A DNA stretch of 64,000 nt from Thereva unica (GCA_949987705.1 OX465281.1:197767112-197831111); one strand, 5' to 3'. Positions 53,951 to 64,000 are shown, counted from the stretch's first letter. Made by a program: numbers and translations. The notes: generated by a model from the letters alone, not told the origin.

Positions 53951-54342
53951 GTTTCCATGACAGCTTGAGTACTCGAAAATCTCAAGAACTCGAGCGCGTA
54001 TATGCTCTGCCTACTTGAAGCGGCATATTAGCTTAAACTGAGCTTGAGTTCTTTAGCTGTCATTTGAAGTTACTATTATATTTCTTTTATTTCTTCCTTT
54101 TATCGTGCTTTTATTTCTTCATTAATATTTTTGTCTCCTCATATTCCCACACATTACCTTTAGACACATTTACAGGCCTAGCTTTCGCAATTTCGAGCAC
54201 TCAAGCTTTCAAGCTCGGTTTACATGACAAGCACTCGAGCCGATCACAAAAATCTTTTTGATCGACTCCAGTCGAGCTGCTTGCGTTTACATTTGTACTT
54301 GAAGTACACTTCAAGCTGTCATGGAAACGCTGTCATGGAAAC
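53951..54342. mobile_element. About 390-bp MITE inside the LINE endonuclease/linker junction
   Basis: Left end GTTTCCATGACAGCTTGAGT; right side TCAAGCTGTCATGGAAAC (54311-54328) followed by a 14-bp tandem copy GCTGTCATGGAAAC (54329-54342). Interior rich in CTCGAG/CTTGAA-type motifs. The target duplication is not clear, perhaps because of the extra 14-bp copy. Confidence 0.7.
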
Positions 54343-54372
54343 GCACGCCTTCCACATATCCGCGCCCTTTCT

Positions 54373-55719
54373 TTGGTTCCTAAGAAAACCAACTGGTATA
54401 AGTTTCAGGGGCTTGTGGCCTCGAAATCAGATCAGCTTGCGGCTTCTATCAGCTCAGTGTATGAACTGGAGAATGCGGCCACGCAGCTTACTGACATGCT
54501 GATCTCTTCCTACCATGACAGCAACACTGTCTCTTCCTTTCAGTCATCGCGAAAGGTGCCCTGGTGGAATGACAGGTTAGCTGCAATGCGTAGAGACGTT
54601 AGGAGATTGTTCAATAGAGCAAAACCCACCGGGTATTGGGATGAATATAGGTTCACCCTAACAGCCTATAACAAGGAGTTGAGACTTTCCAAAAGGATTG
54701 CCTGGCGGAAACACTGTGAGAGCATTCAGACTTTACCAGAGGCGACTAGACTCCAAAAGCTACTTTCCAAAGACTCCTTCAACGGAGTGGGCCTTCTCAA
54801 AAAGGAGGATGGCTCCTACACCTCTAACCATGAGGAAACCTTAAGGTGCCTGCGCAGAGAGCACTTTCCAGGGTCAATCCTCCAGACCGCTTATCCATTG
54901 GATCCTGGGTGTAGTCATAGGACCATCCCAGACCGCTATTCCCGCAGTCTTTCAGGGAATATCTTCAACTGTGACAAGGTTAAATGGGCAGTGGCCTCTT
55001 TTCAACCCTATAAGTCACCCGGAGGAGACGGAATTTTTCCGGCACTTCTTCAGAAGGGCCTCGATCTGATCCGCAACAACCTGGTCTGCCTCTTTAGAGC
55101 CAGCTTCAATTGGGGATACATTCCAACCATCTGGAGGAAAGTCGTGGTGGTTTTTATCCCGAAACAGGGCAACAGACCCCTCGAGCTGCCTAAATCGTAC
55201 AGACCTATCAGCTTAACCTCTTTTCTTTTGAAAACAAAGGAAAGGCTGCTAGACCTTCATATTAGGTGCAAACTGGAGCTCTCCCTCCCTCTACATAGCT
55301 CCCAGTTCGCTTACTCTAAAGGTAAATCAACAGAAGTTGCTTTACACCACCTGGTCAGTAAAATCGAAAAGGCCTTCCTCGCTAAGGAAACTGCCTTATG
55401 CGCGTTCCTTGACATCGAAGGTGCTTTCGATAACACTGGCTATGATTCCATCTCTAGAGCACTGGCTCTCAGAAATCTGGATCCTCACACGATTGAGTGG
55501 ATAAATGCCATGCTTGCAGATCGTGACATTTCTTCTACCCTAGGTGTCTCCACCATTAGTGTTAAGGCTGTTAAGGGGTGCCCTCAAGGTGGAGTCTTAT
55601 CCCCGTTACTCTGGTCACTAGTTGTGGATGAACTCTTGATCAAACTATCTGAATCTGGTTTGATGTCATCGGTTATGCAGATGATCTTGCCATCATTGTC
55701 TCTGGGAAGTTTGACTTGA
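54373..55719 (+). pseudogene. LINE ORF2, linker and reverse transcriptase (shift at the catalytic box)
   Basis: Open for about 448 codons: VPWWNDRLAAMRRDVRRLFN (linker), SFQPYKSPGGDGIFPALLQK, YRPISLTSFLLKTKERLL, FAYSKGKSTEVALHHLVSKI, CAFLDIEGAFDNTGYDSI and GCPQGGVLSPLLWSLVVDEL. The frame shifts at about 55670: the catalytic GYADDLAII is readable only in the next frame, in the sequence around 55672-55700. A single-base loss fits. Apart from this it is well preserved. Confidence 0.85.
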
Positions 55720-57278
55720 CCATTACAGAGGTCATGAGAACAGCACTTCGAGAAGTTCAAAGATGGTGTACCAAGGAGGGTCTGTCAATCAACCCAAATA
55801 AGGCTGTCCTGGTACCTTTTTCCAAACGCTACAAAGTGGACCTAGGTCCTATCTGTATCCAGAATACCACAGTTGAGTACTCAGACTCAGTCAAATATTT
55901 GGGAGTAAATTTAGACAAGAGGCTGAACTGGAACGCTCAACTTGACTACGTCATCAGCAAAGCCACAAGGGCCATATGGGCCTGCAAAAGGCTTCTGGGT
56001 AGGACATGGGGTCTTACACCACAAATGATGCACTGGATGTACAATACGATCGTTAAACCTGTTGTCACTTTTGCTGCTATAGTTTGGTGGCCCAAGACTA
56101 AACAGGTTACGTCGATCCTCAAGTGCAGCAAGCTGCAACGGCTTGCTTGCCTCTCCATTACCGGAGCTATGCGGACTTGCCCCACACCTGCAATGGAAGC
56201 AATCATTGGATTGACCCCTTTGCATCTCTTCATATGGAAATCCGCCGCCATAAGTGCCTTGAGACTTCAGATCTCATCCAACTGGCCCCATACGGTCAAA
56301 GGACACATGGATATCCTTAAAAATATCCCAAGCATTTCTATCTGCCGCCTATCCGACCATATGGTTAGTCAACTGCGGTTCCAAAGGAAATTCAAAGCAA
56401 TTATCCCGGATCGCTCTGAGTGGGAGGAAATTATTCTTCCTAGGGATCCAAACCATCTCCACTGGTTTACTGACGGGTCAAAGGTGAAACATGGTACAGG
56501 GGCTGGTGTCGCAGGACCCAACTCCAAGGTCTCGATTGCAATGGGTAAGTGGCCCTCTGTTTTCCAGACTGAAGTACATGCCATTGCGACCTGCGCTAGG
56601 TTCAACCTTGAGAAAGGTCTGAAAGACGCCAACATTAAAATCTTTTCTGACAGCCAAGCTGCCATCAAGGCACTCTCAACGTGGAAGTTTTCTTCCAAAA
56701 TAGTAGCAGGGTGTTTTGACGTACTCCAGAGCCTGACCAGAAGAAACGAGGTCTCGCTCTGCTGGGTCCCCGTACACTGGGGTATCGAGGGAAATGAGGC
56801 TGCAGACAGCCTCGCGAGGGAGGGGTCTGAGACGTTGTTCCAGGGCCCAGAACCCTTCTGTGGCATCTCTTGGTCCACCTCCAAGTCCTTGATAGAAGAG
56901 TGGATTAAGAAAATAAACCTAGCCTATTGGGAGTCAGTCCCAGGTCTTAGACAGGCTAAAGATCTTATAAGACCCTTTGCCTTAAGGGGCACTATTACTC
57001 TAAATAGAGCGGACCTAAGGCTGCTGGTGGGCTATCTCACTGGCCATGTAGGACTGCGGTACCACCACCACAACCTAGGACTGTCTCAAGAGACAGAATG
57101 CCGACTCTGCTTGGAAGGCGATGAAACTTCCACACATATTCTTTGTGAATGTCCTGCTCTGATCTGGCTTAGAAGAAGAACGTTTATCAGAGAGTTCTTG
57201 AGCCCTGCCCAAGCCCGGTCTTCATCAACTAAAGACCTTCTTGCCTTCATTTGGAAGGCCGATAGTCTGTTCCGCTAA
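55716..57278 (+). pseudogene. LINE ORF2, thumb, RNase H and zinc-knuckle end
   Basis: Continues in the new frame: WCTKEGLSINPNKAVLVPFS, VKYLGVNLDKRLNWNAQL (thumb), then RNase H with HWFTDGSKVKHGTGAG, FQTEVHAIATCARFNLEKG, KIFSDSQAAIKALSTW and WVPVHWGIEGNEAADSLARE, so the acidic residues D, E, D and D are present. The end TECRLCLEGDETSTHILCEC is a Cys/His knuckle. Stop at 57276. The domain itself looks intact; the whole ORF2 is broken upstream. Confidence 0.87.
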
Positions 57279-57374
57279 TGGGGTACGTACACAATAGGCC
57301 TAACTTGGCCGCAGTGTTCACCATATGGGTTGCCCCTCATTCCTTATAATAATAATAAAGCCTTTTCCTCTCAA

Positions 57375-57745
57375 AGATTCATCATAAATAACTCCACAGC
57401 CTGTTATCGGCCTTGGCCTCCTGCAACATCCTCCTCCAAAACTGTTGGTCCCTGGCTTGAAATCTCCCATATCTTATAACTACGGTTCGTAGGTCTTCTT
57501 CTACGCTATCTGTGTATCTCTTTTTTGGACGTCCCTTACCTTTGTGTCCGTCTGGTCCTTGTTCATAATAATTTCTGTTATACTGTCTTCACTGCTGCGT
57601 TCAACATGTCCTGCCTATCGGATTTTGTTAATTTTTTTAGCTTTTATGATGATTGGATCTTTATACAACTGATACAATTCGTAATTGATTCCTCCATACA
57701 TATATGTATAGTGCGCAGAATTTTTCTTTCGAAGCACCCTAGGAG
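57375..57745 (-). pseudogene. RTE-like LINE 3' coding remnant
   Basis: The minus-strand reading includes GRPKKRYTDSVEEDLRTV and FQARDQQFWRRMLQEAKADN, the same tail type as at 3790-3900 (basic block, then RDRQ-W-EEAK). Upstream, KLKKLTKS and further pieces continue with stops. A different RTE family from the 3.8-7.5 kb element. Confidence 0.65.
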
Positions 57746-57976
57746 GTGGTTATTTTATTTATTTATTTTATTTTATTATATTAACAGGAGAGTACACAAG
57801 ATTTTCATCTTTTAGAGTACATATAAAAAAGAAAGAAAGAAAAAATATAACTACATAATATATAGACTAACCTAACCTTAATAAACTATGAGAGGGACGG
57901 GACGAGAAAGAAGGAAAAAATCAGAAGTAAGGACCAAGAAAGGAAAAGAGCAGGAGATAGAAAAAGACAGAAAATA

Positions 57977-59368
57977 CTAAAGAGAAGTAGAGGGAGATAG
58001 AAAGAGAGATGCTCGCTTTCTGAAATTCTTGGCTGTGCCTATTCTTTGAATATTGCTAGGAAGATTGTTCCAAAGTCTAATCGAATGCACAAAGAAGGAA
58101 CGGCTACCCATTAGGGAATAATGTACAGGAATACGAAATTTAATTGAACGCATGGATTGCAGAGGAAGGAGGAATTCTGAGAGGTAAGAGGGACATTCAC
58201 TAGGACCAATGCAGCGACATCCACAAAACAGAAGAGGTCGCAGCCAAGTAGGGAGTTTCGTACACCAGACACATGATCTGATCTGCGCAAGTGAAAGGTT
58301 CATTAAATGCGACTGATAGACGTTGACGACAAGATGCATCAAGGGATATATATAAAGGGAGCCATAGAGGAAGTGTGGAACAATAAGAGCTTTAACAAGC
58401 TTGAGCCGAATAGACGATGATAAAAGGCTACCATAAAGCCTAAGTCTCCGTAACGTTCCATAGATTTTGGAAAGCGTGAGTGAGATATGGTTGCAGCAGG
58501 ATAGTTTAGAATTAATGGCAATACCAAGATTATTAACACAGTCAACAACGGGAAGAGAAACATTATTAAGTGATACGGTTGGAATATTATCTAGACAAAG
58601 AGAGCGACGACTAAGAATTAGTACTTGGGATTTATTAGGATTAAGTTTAAGGAATTTGGAAGAGCTCCATTCATTTATCAGGCATAAGACATTATTGAGA
58701 TCAGAAATACAGGATTCAATCCGATTGGGAGGACATGAAGTATATAACTGTAGATCATCAGCATATAAATGAAAGGAGCATGCATGGATAATATCAGGGA
58801 GATCATTAACATGCAACGAAAAAATAAGAGGGCCAAGGATAGAACCTTGTGGAACACCCAAAGGTACAGGTAGGAAGGATGAAACAATAGAATTATGCCG
58901 CACACTCACACATTGGTGTCTATTAGAAAGAAGAGAAGAAAAAAGACGAGTTGCAGAAGAGGAAAAGCTATAGAGCTGGCTAAGCTTGGAAATTAGAAGC
59001 GAGTGAACCACAGAATCAAACGCCTTAGACAAATCAAGAAGAACTAATATCGCAATGTCACCTCGGTCAAGCAAAGAACGCAGGTCAGTAGTTACCTTTA
59101 GTACAGCTGTCTCACAGCTGTGAAGTTTACGGAAGCCAGATTGGAATTTAGAGAGGAAATTATTAGAATCAAGATAACCAACAACTTGAATAAAGATGAC
59201 TTTCTCCAAAGCTTTGGCTGGGAAAGGTAGAATACTTATAAGGCGAAAATCGGATATGTCAGAGGGAGAAGATTTTTTAGGTAATGGATTTACTATGGCT
59301 TTTTTCCATAGCAAGGGAAGTTGGGAAATTGTAAGGCAGTAATTAAAAATGTGTGTTATAGTTTCCAC
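57977..59368 (-). CDS. CR1-like LINE reverse transcriptase (open 463 codons)
   Basis: Reverse transcriptase blocks SDISDFRLISILPFPAKALE, NNFLSKFQSGFRKLHSCETA, LLDLSKAFDSVVHSLLISKL, GVPQGSILGPLIFSLHVNDL and the catalytic HLYADDLQLYTS are all present, then KFLKLNPNKSQVLIL, VNNLGIAINSKLSCCNHI and the C-terminal tail RLWNNLPSNIQR. This is the full post-catalytic region lost from copy 1. The N-terminal RT block is in the upstream frame (59371-59970). Confidence 0.85.
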   Translation of the reverse strand: METITHIFNYCLTISQLPLLWKKAIVNPLPKKSSPSDISDFRLISILPFPAKALEKVIFIQVVGYLDSNNFLSKFQSGFRKLHSCETAVLKVTTDLRSLLDRGDIAILVLLDLSKAFDSVVHSLLISKLSQLYSFSSSATRLFSSLLSNRHQCVSVRHNSIVSSFLPVPLGVPQGSILGPLIFSLHVNDLPDIIHACSFHLYADDLQLYTSCPPNRIESCISDLNNVLCLINEWSSSKFLKLNPNKSQVLILSRRSLCLDNIPTVSLNNVSLPVVDCVNNLGIAINSKLSCCNHISLTLSKIYGTLRRLRLYGSLLSSSIRLKLVKALIVPHFLYGSLYIYPLMHLVVNVYQSHLMNLSLAQIRSCVWCTKLPTWLRPLLFCGCRCIGPSECPSYLSEFLLPLQSMRSIKFRIPVHYSLMGSRSFFVHSIRLWNNLPSNIQRIGTAKNFRKRASLFLSPSTSL

Positions 59369-59370
59369 AA

Positions 59371-59970
59371 TTAGGGGGAGAGAATCTTGATAAAGCGAGG
59401 AGAAATTCCATCAAATCCAACGCTGTTGGAGGAGATGGACAGCAATATTTTAAGAACTTCGGATGAGTCCACACATCGGAAGCTAAAGCCATCAGAACTA
59501 AGAGAATCAAAAGAGACAGAATTAGAAGAGGTGGCAGAGATAGGATCAGGAGGACGCTGGATGAAAGATGCATTAAGACGATTTACATCAGTATTAAAGG
59601 GGATAGGCACCGAAGCATGAATACCCAAAGAACGAAGATTATGCCACAGTTGTTTAGATTTTAAAGCAGGATCAAGGTTGCGGGAGTAATACTCACGTTT
59701 AGCGGAGATAACCTTACTAGTGATGAGATTACGAAGCTTTTTGTATTCGCTTAGGTAGCCAGGGATCTTAGTCCTGCGATAACGTCTGTACATGGACTCG
59801 CGCTGCATTATCAAGTCGCGGATTTCATGCGAAAACCAAGGACAAGGTGAAAACAGATTGCATCTTCTAGTAACCAAGGGAACACACCGATCATAGAGAG
59901 ATCGAATAAAAGAGGTCCGGAGATCGACTTTAGTGTCAACACAGGTAGTGTTATATATATATCGCCCCAA
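59371..59970 (-). pseudogene. CR1-like LINE linker and first RT block
   Basis: An open frame of 199 codons reading RSLYDRCVPLVTRRC, CPWFSHEIRDLIMQRESMYR, LWHNLRSLGIHAS and NSVGFDGISPRFIKILSP, equivalent to the N-terminal part of 33337-34584. A one-base break at 59370 separates it from the RT body. Confidence 0.78.
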
Positions 59971-60480
59971 GGCACAGAAGAGGCTAGTTCGGAGAACCGA
60001 TTGAAATTGATGTTTTTATAATCGCGATAAGAAAATGACGAATGCATGGAAGACTGGCGAAAGGTAAAACGAAGGTGTTTTAACACTGAATTAATAGAGG
60101 TAGTAGATAGAACATCAAGTAGGGAAGGATTACAGCAATTCAGAAAAGTAGGAAGACGATTAAGAATATGTAAGTCCAAAGATGCGAGAAAAAATCTAAG
60201 CGAGTTTGCACGTGAATTGTCCCTAAGCAAATTAACATTAAAGTCCCCAGCAACCATTATATTGTCATAATGAACAGAGAAGCGTGAAACAAAGTTGTGG
60301 GATTAAATATATTAGGGAGACAGTATACATTGACGACAACACATTTATCATATTTAGATTTTATCTCAACAGCAATGAACTCAAATTGAGAGCCACTCGA
60401 TTTACCAACAACTCTAGATAGAAGCATAGAGGATACATATATGGCACCCCACCTCCAGTACGACCAACACGATCATTGAG
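59960..60480 (-). pseudogene. CR1-like LINE endonuclease relic
   Basis: The minus strand reads MVAGDFNVNLLRDNSRANSL and PTFLNCCNPSLLDVLSTT, matching IIAAGDFNVDLLKANERANT and PSLLDVITAT in copy 1. Upstream part (60260-60480) is frameshifted and truncated. Confidence 0.7.
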
Positions 60481-61271
60481 CCAAATTACACGACCTATCA
60501 CTCAGACTCACTTTCCAATCACTTCCAATAAACCGATTTTTTAGACAAGTGGGCGCAGGGAAGTGCATGTGTTGGTCTCACTTGTGAATCCAAGAAAAAT
60601 TTCGGTCTCACAGCAAATTACACTAACACAAGCATAACTTTCTTCGCTGAGACTGCGATAATTATAAGAATTTTTGTTTTGCGCGACCGATCCAAATTAA
60701 TTTGGATTCGCGCGGCACGCTCGAATACCCCTATAGCCGCCCGCTCAAAGCCGCTTGCAGTGGACGATGTTTGTATGAAATTCTTTATGTTGGATCTGTC
60801 GCGCGTAGCCGCGTGTAGCCGCTCATGTAGCCCAAACGCGTAGCCGCTCGAATACGCTTCCAGTGGACGACCAGCCTTACACACTGTATCACGAAAAACC
60901 GAAAAATCGACCTTCAAACCCCCTCTCCTCGCGGCTCAAGTCCAGTGTTCCTAAAATTTCCCTCAATACATTATCGTTACCTGGCCTATTATATAATTTG
61001 GATGCCATTGAATACTCTGAATAGAAAATTCGAGAACCGAGTGTCACAATTCTAGTGAATACACAGAGAAAATATTGATGAAAAAAAGTGTGCAGGTTAA
61101 TGATAAATCGCTTATCGCTTATCGGGCGGACCCAAACACGGGCTTTTGTCCGTCGTGCTTTCCGTGTCGGCTTCTATACAGACTGTAAAGTTTGAATGAA
61201 ACGCCCTACGGACAGATAATCCGACAATGTCGATGGAATGTTTGTGCGCACTTTTTCCAGCGGCTTTCCCC
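60481..61271. other. No gene recognised
   Basis: Contains the phrase GTAGCCGCTCGAATAC and related CGCGTAGCCG repeats near 60720-60860, of unknown origin. A minus-strand frame at 60618-60917 lacks motif support. Confidence 0.4.
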
Positions 61272-61606
61272 AGGGGCCGTATTTGGTTTCTCGAGTCGAC
61301 TTTGTTGTCTGTCGATAAATAAAAATTGGCATTTGGCGACACGATGTCGTCTCTTTACTTGTCGATAAAGACGTTTGACAATTATTAAAAAACTCAATTT
61401 GTGCATGCAATAAACTTTTAACAATTTCTATTGTAATTAAATATATGTGGTTTGCTGCCTTGAAGTAATACCACCCAATTTGATGGTTTTGTATGGCTGC
61501 GCAGCTGTCGATTTGGTCGTGAAACCAAATATGAAACTTAAAGAAAATCGAGAAGCTTTTTTTGTCGAGTCGATGGATCGACTCGAGAAACCAAATACGG
61601 CCCCTG
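61272..61606. mobile_element. 335-bp MITE with about 30-bp inverted ends
   Basis: Left CAGGGGCCGTATTTGGTTTC and right GAAACCAAATACGGCCCCTG (ending 61606), both with CTCGAGTCGAC-type extension. CAGGG fits hAT ends, but no clean 8-bp duplication is seen (flanks TTTCCC and TTTCAC are only similar). Confidence 0.7.
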
Positions 61607-61912
61607 TTTCACAGACAAAATTCTTAGGGAAAAAAATTCGCGGGAGCAAATTTTGTGTCCTGTGAGCGATCCAATAAAGACATTTCCCATAAACAATTTC
61701 TTAAGTTCATATTTCACAACTTTCAGTGCAAAATCTAGTCCAATTAATTTTTAACGTCCGAAACATTTTGACCTGGTTGTCATCTGATCCTACTGCATGC
61801 AAAATAACTCGTAAAGCGTAGGTTCCTTCATTTGGTGATTAGAAAGAATAAAAGTTGTTCATTTTTTTTAATATCATTATTATAATCTAAAAAATCTAAA
61901 AACATCACAGAC

Positions 61913-62068
61913 TCAACTTAATTTTTCTGCAATGAAAGCGAAACATCTAGGAGATAGACCATCATTAACAATTTTCCTTATATCGACATTAATTTGAGTT
62001 TTATGTTCCTCGGCGTACTCGTGCATAAAGCAAACTCTATCTAAAAGTACTACATTTTCACATAAATC
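61913..62068 (-). CDS. METTL25: METTL25-family protein, last coding exon
   Basis: Encodes residues 400-450, beginning DLCENVVLLDRVCFMHEYAE and ending in DGLSPRCFAFIAEKLS before TGA at 61913. The LLDR block and the SPRxFA end are hallmarks of the C-terminus of METTL25/METTL25B proteins. The acceptor is TGTAATTTCAG/GA (minus strand, intron 62069-62122, 54 bp). A minus-strand ATTAAA at 61867-61872 is a possible poly(A) signal just 3' of the stop. Confidence 0.82.
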   Translation of the reverse strand, partial: DLCENVVLLDRVCFMHEYAEEHKTQINVDIRKIVNDGLSPRCFAFIAEKLS

Positions 62069-62122
62069 CTGAAATTACACTATTATACTTTTCTAAACAT
62101 TACAATAAAATAAAAATAATAC

Positions 62123-63112
62123 TTGTAACGAAGTTTGTAAGCAAGTCAGTCCCTCTGAAAGAGCATTTCCTTTAGGATATTTGGAATTGATTTCATTCAA
62201 TTTTATCCTATGCTTTTCTTCCCACTTTATTAAAGTGTTATCAATTGTAGACCTTATTTCGTATTGTTTAATTAGGTTTTCGTAGGATATTACATTTTTA
62301 ATAGTATTAAGCTTTTGTCCTTTTATTTTTGACACAATCTGGTCTTGATCTATTAGACATTCCGCCAAACCTCTTAAGTACATGTTTACCCCATGTTCCA
62401 CATGCATTTCGTCAGACATAACTTTCCAACGAACTGAAGTTTGCTGGCATGCAAGTCTTAAGAATGGTCTGTTTAAAAATTCTGTGGAATCAGGAATAGA
62501 CTCGACTATGTTTGATAACATTTTGCTAATAGGAAATCGTTTAAATCGATTTCGTGATCCATCAACTACCTCCAATTTATGATAACAACACGGCATTATT
62601 ATTAGCTTCTGTACATTACTCATTTCTAGGAATAACTTGATTGATACAATGGACAAATCGGCACAAGCATGTAATCCGATAATAGCTAATCTAGGATTGT
62701 TCATGGGATATAGCTCTGAAATTAATGAGTTTAATAATTGATCAGAGTTTTCTGTTATCATTCCGCTTCTATAAAATACATCATTCTTAGAATCAGCATA
62801 AGACGTTTCTTGCTTTTTTTGAGCTGTTAACACTCTCTCCTTATCGCACTCTATGCCAAGAATTTTAAATTTATGCTTAAGATATAAAATTTCACTTAGA
62901 TATCCCAATCCACTTCCAAAATCAATCAGCACGTCGGTTTTATCTAAACATGTCTCTGTTATTAATTGCGACAGCCTCGAAATTTCGTGCATTTTTTTCG
63001 GACTCATGTTCTTAAAATTGATTTTTTCATCTGCAAACTTCGGCGTTTTATGATGCGGTTTTAAGTCTCGAAGGCGGTTTTGAAAGGCTTTCAGAGTATC
63101 TGGAGGAGTATC
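62123..63112 (-). CDS. METTL25: METTL25-family protein, central exon with the SAM-binding fold
   Basis: Encodes residues 70-399. MSPKKMHEISRLSQLI (105-120) precedes the S-adenosylmethionine motif VLIDFGSGLGYLS (130-142) and GIECD (155-159); GLHACADLS (215-223) and PCCYHKLE (243-250) follow in family order. These are conserved in METTL25 and METTL25B (RRNAD1), Rossmann-fold proteins presumed to be methyltransferases; substrate is not established here. Acceptor TTTTTTTCAAG/GA at 63113; donor CAA/GTATTA at 62122. Which of the two paralogues it is cannot be decided by eye. All joins keep phase 0. Confidence 0.88.
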
Positions 63113-63164
63113 CTTGAAAAAAAGACAAAATTAAAAAAAAATACTTTAAAAAAATACTATTTAC

Positions 63165-63371
63165 TTGATTTAAAAGCTCCGGGAACATATTCAAGTTATT
63201 GTTGTCTAATGTTGTAAAGTATTGCTTCCAATCTGATGGGATTTTATCCAAAACTCCATCTTTTATAAACCTTGTGTTTGATATACAGTAAATGTAGGAA
63301 TATTTCTTTAAAAGATTTACAGCTTCGGTGAAGTATTCGGAAAAGTTACTATATTGCGGTGGAAGAGACAT
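63165..63371 (-). CDS. METTL25: METTL25-family protein, first coding exon
   Basis: Residues 1-69, starting MSLPPQYSNFSEYFTEAV and ending MFPELLNQ. The ATG at 63371 is chosen because a splice acceptor (TTTTTATATTTCAG/T) lies one base upstream, leaving the next upstream in-frame ATG (63389) inside the intron. Donor CAA/GTAAAT at 63164; the intron to the central exon is 52 bp. Total protein 450 residues, close to METTL25B and shorter than vertebrate METTL25. Confidence 0.82.
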
Positions 63372-63439
63372 ACTGAAATATAAAAACAAACAATTAAATT
63401 AGTAAAATTAACATTAACGATCAAAAGTTGTAAACTTAC

Positions 63440-63480
63440 CCCTCAATCAATTGTGTCTTATTGATTTATTTACTTATAGG
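63440..63480 (-). other. Probable non-coding first exon of the METTL25-family gene
   Basis: On the minus strand a GGGG/GTAAGT donor (GT at 63439-63438) lies 67 bp upstream of the acceptor before the ATG, a typical small fly intron (63373-63439). The 5' limit of the exon and the transcription start are not visible; the end coordinate is only a guess. Confidence 0.45.
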
Positions 63481-63594
63481 CTAAAGTAGCATTATATTTC
63501 AAGATAAATGGTGCTTATGTAAATGGTAACTTCTTATTATTATTTATTCTTTAGTTTTAATGAGCCTCTTCTGAATCCATTATTGTGATGCAGA

Positions 63595-63740
63595 GTTCTC
63601 TACAATGGAAAATTATCAGACAGCTTTGAGGTGAGCTCAGGAGTACCACAAGGATGCCTACTATCGCCATTACTATTTCTTTTAGTAATAAACGACTTCC
63701 TTGTCAGCGCTCTAGATAGTAAAACAGATGGCATACAATG
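63595..63740 (+). pseudogene. LINE reverse transcriptase scrap
   Basis: Reads LYNGKLSDSFEVSSGVPQGC then LLSPLLFLLVINDFLVSAL, the RT block before the catalytic box, in the open plus-strand frame from 63631. The catalytic YxDD part is absent after about 63740. Clade not assigned. Confidence 0.65.
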
Positions 63741-64000
63741 GGCACTTTTTTTCTTGTGTGAGGTACTGGGTCCAAAGGTACTGGGGGCACTCATTTGGCC
63801 TATCTTACTACACCCCTATACCTCATATTTTTAGACCAGACCGCTTGTACAAGTTCAGCAGTCTGCTTAGTGGCCTTTAGCTTAGATTTAATGCTCGAGC
63901 AGGGACTTCTCGAACAAAGAAACCCTTCTCCTAACTCTTGCGGGGCATTAACAGAAAAAGTGGAGAGCAGACTCATCCTCCTTCAGACAAGGCCTGCAAG
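63741..64000. other. No gene recognised at window end
   Basis: Sequence of unclear origin, probably further decayed LINE or other repeat DNA. Nothing can be supported. Confidence 0.3.

Larger units (their letters stand above)
53465..57358 (+). mobile_element. R1/LOA-like LINE, 5'-truncated but otherwise near complete
   Basis: Order: endonuclease (53465-53945), a MITE insert (53951-54342), linker, RT, RNase H, and a zinc-knuckle end, then a short 3' UTR ending in TAA repeats (about 57346-57358), a tail style known for the I/LOA group. Truncated inside the endonuclease at the 5' side. Related to, but distinct from, copies 1 and 2 (13.9 and 43.6 kb). Confidence 0.85.
57752..60480 (-). mobile_element. 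CR1-like LINE, copy 2 (5'-truncated, near-complete 3' half)
   Basis: Minus-strand order: endonuclease relic from about 60480, linker 59970-59371, RT 59368-57977, then a 3' UTR ending in an AATAAAATAAATAAAT-like tail (57752-57785). A paralogue of 33351-35960 with long matching stretches. Frame breaks separate the three parts. Confidence 0.82.

Noticed and set aside
56369..56884. Minus-strand 171-codon frame opposite the LINE RNase H
   Set aside because: Antisense shadow of the RNase H frame; no motif.

Overview
This window looks like one scaffold piece of an insect genome, most likely a higher fly. Three things point there: a spliced RYamide neuropeptide precursor with a dipteran-style second peptide, very short spliceosomal introns (54-67 bp) in a methyltransferase gene, and a mobile-element load of R1/LOA-, Jockey-, CR1- and RTE-like LINEs, hAT, Tc1/mariner, pogo and PIF/Harbinger elements. 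A tephritid-like or other acalyptrate fly with a large genome is possible, but the sequence does not fix the species. No rRNA, tRNA, CRISPR array or bacterial-type operon was seen.

Only two host genes are supported. (1) RYamide precursor, plus strand: coding exons 13421-13532, 21647-21935 and 31031-31091 give a 153-residue protein with a signal peptide and two RYamide repeats. Both introns (about 8.1 and 9.1 kb) are packed with transposons. A second in-frame candidate for the last exon lies only 52 bp behind exon 2. (2) A METTL25/METTL25B-family methyltransferase-like gene, minus strand: coding exons 63165-63371, 62123-63112 and 61913-62068 give 450 residues, with a probable non-coding first exon above 63440.

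Layout. 1-9 kb: a hAT element (879-3139, 8-bp target duplication) and an RTE-type LINE (about 3779-7490, minus) split by a 500-bp inverted-repeat element. 10.4-12.1 kb: a second hAT inside a minus-strand LINE fragment. 13.4-31.1 kb: the RYamide gene; its first intron holds an R1/LOA-like LINE, a Jockey-like LINE and a 2.7-kb inverted-repeat structure, and its second intron holds two nested LINEs (23599-25801 within another), a Harbinger-type MITE, a Copia gag remnant and four copies of one MITE family. 32-36 kb: LINE pieces, including a nearly 2.6-kb CR1-like element. 36.9-43.6 kb: a pogo MITE, other inverted-repeat MITEs, a 146-bp tandem repeat and palindromic repeats. 43.6-46.6 kb: a second copy of the R1/LOA-like LINE split by a mariner relic and a hAT-type MITE. 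46.8-49.6 kb: PIF/Harbinger transposase remnants with MADF and BESS partner remnants. 51-52 kb: a 147-bp-arm hairpin, a minisatellite framed by 15-bp inverted repeats and a third tandem array. 53.5-60.5 kb: a near-complete R1/LOA-like LINE, an RTE tail and a second CR1-like LINE. 61.9-63.5 kb: the methyltransferase gene.

The strongest structural results come from nested insertions whose target duplications or paralogous empty sites are visible in the window itself. LINE copy 1 shows the empty site of the mariner in copy 2, and copy 2 shows the empty site of the 224-bp MITE in copy 1. All family assignments come from motif reading, not database searches. LINE clade names are approximate.
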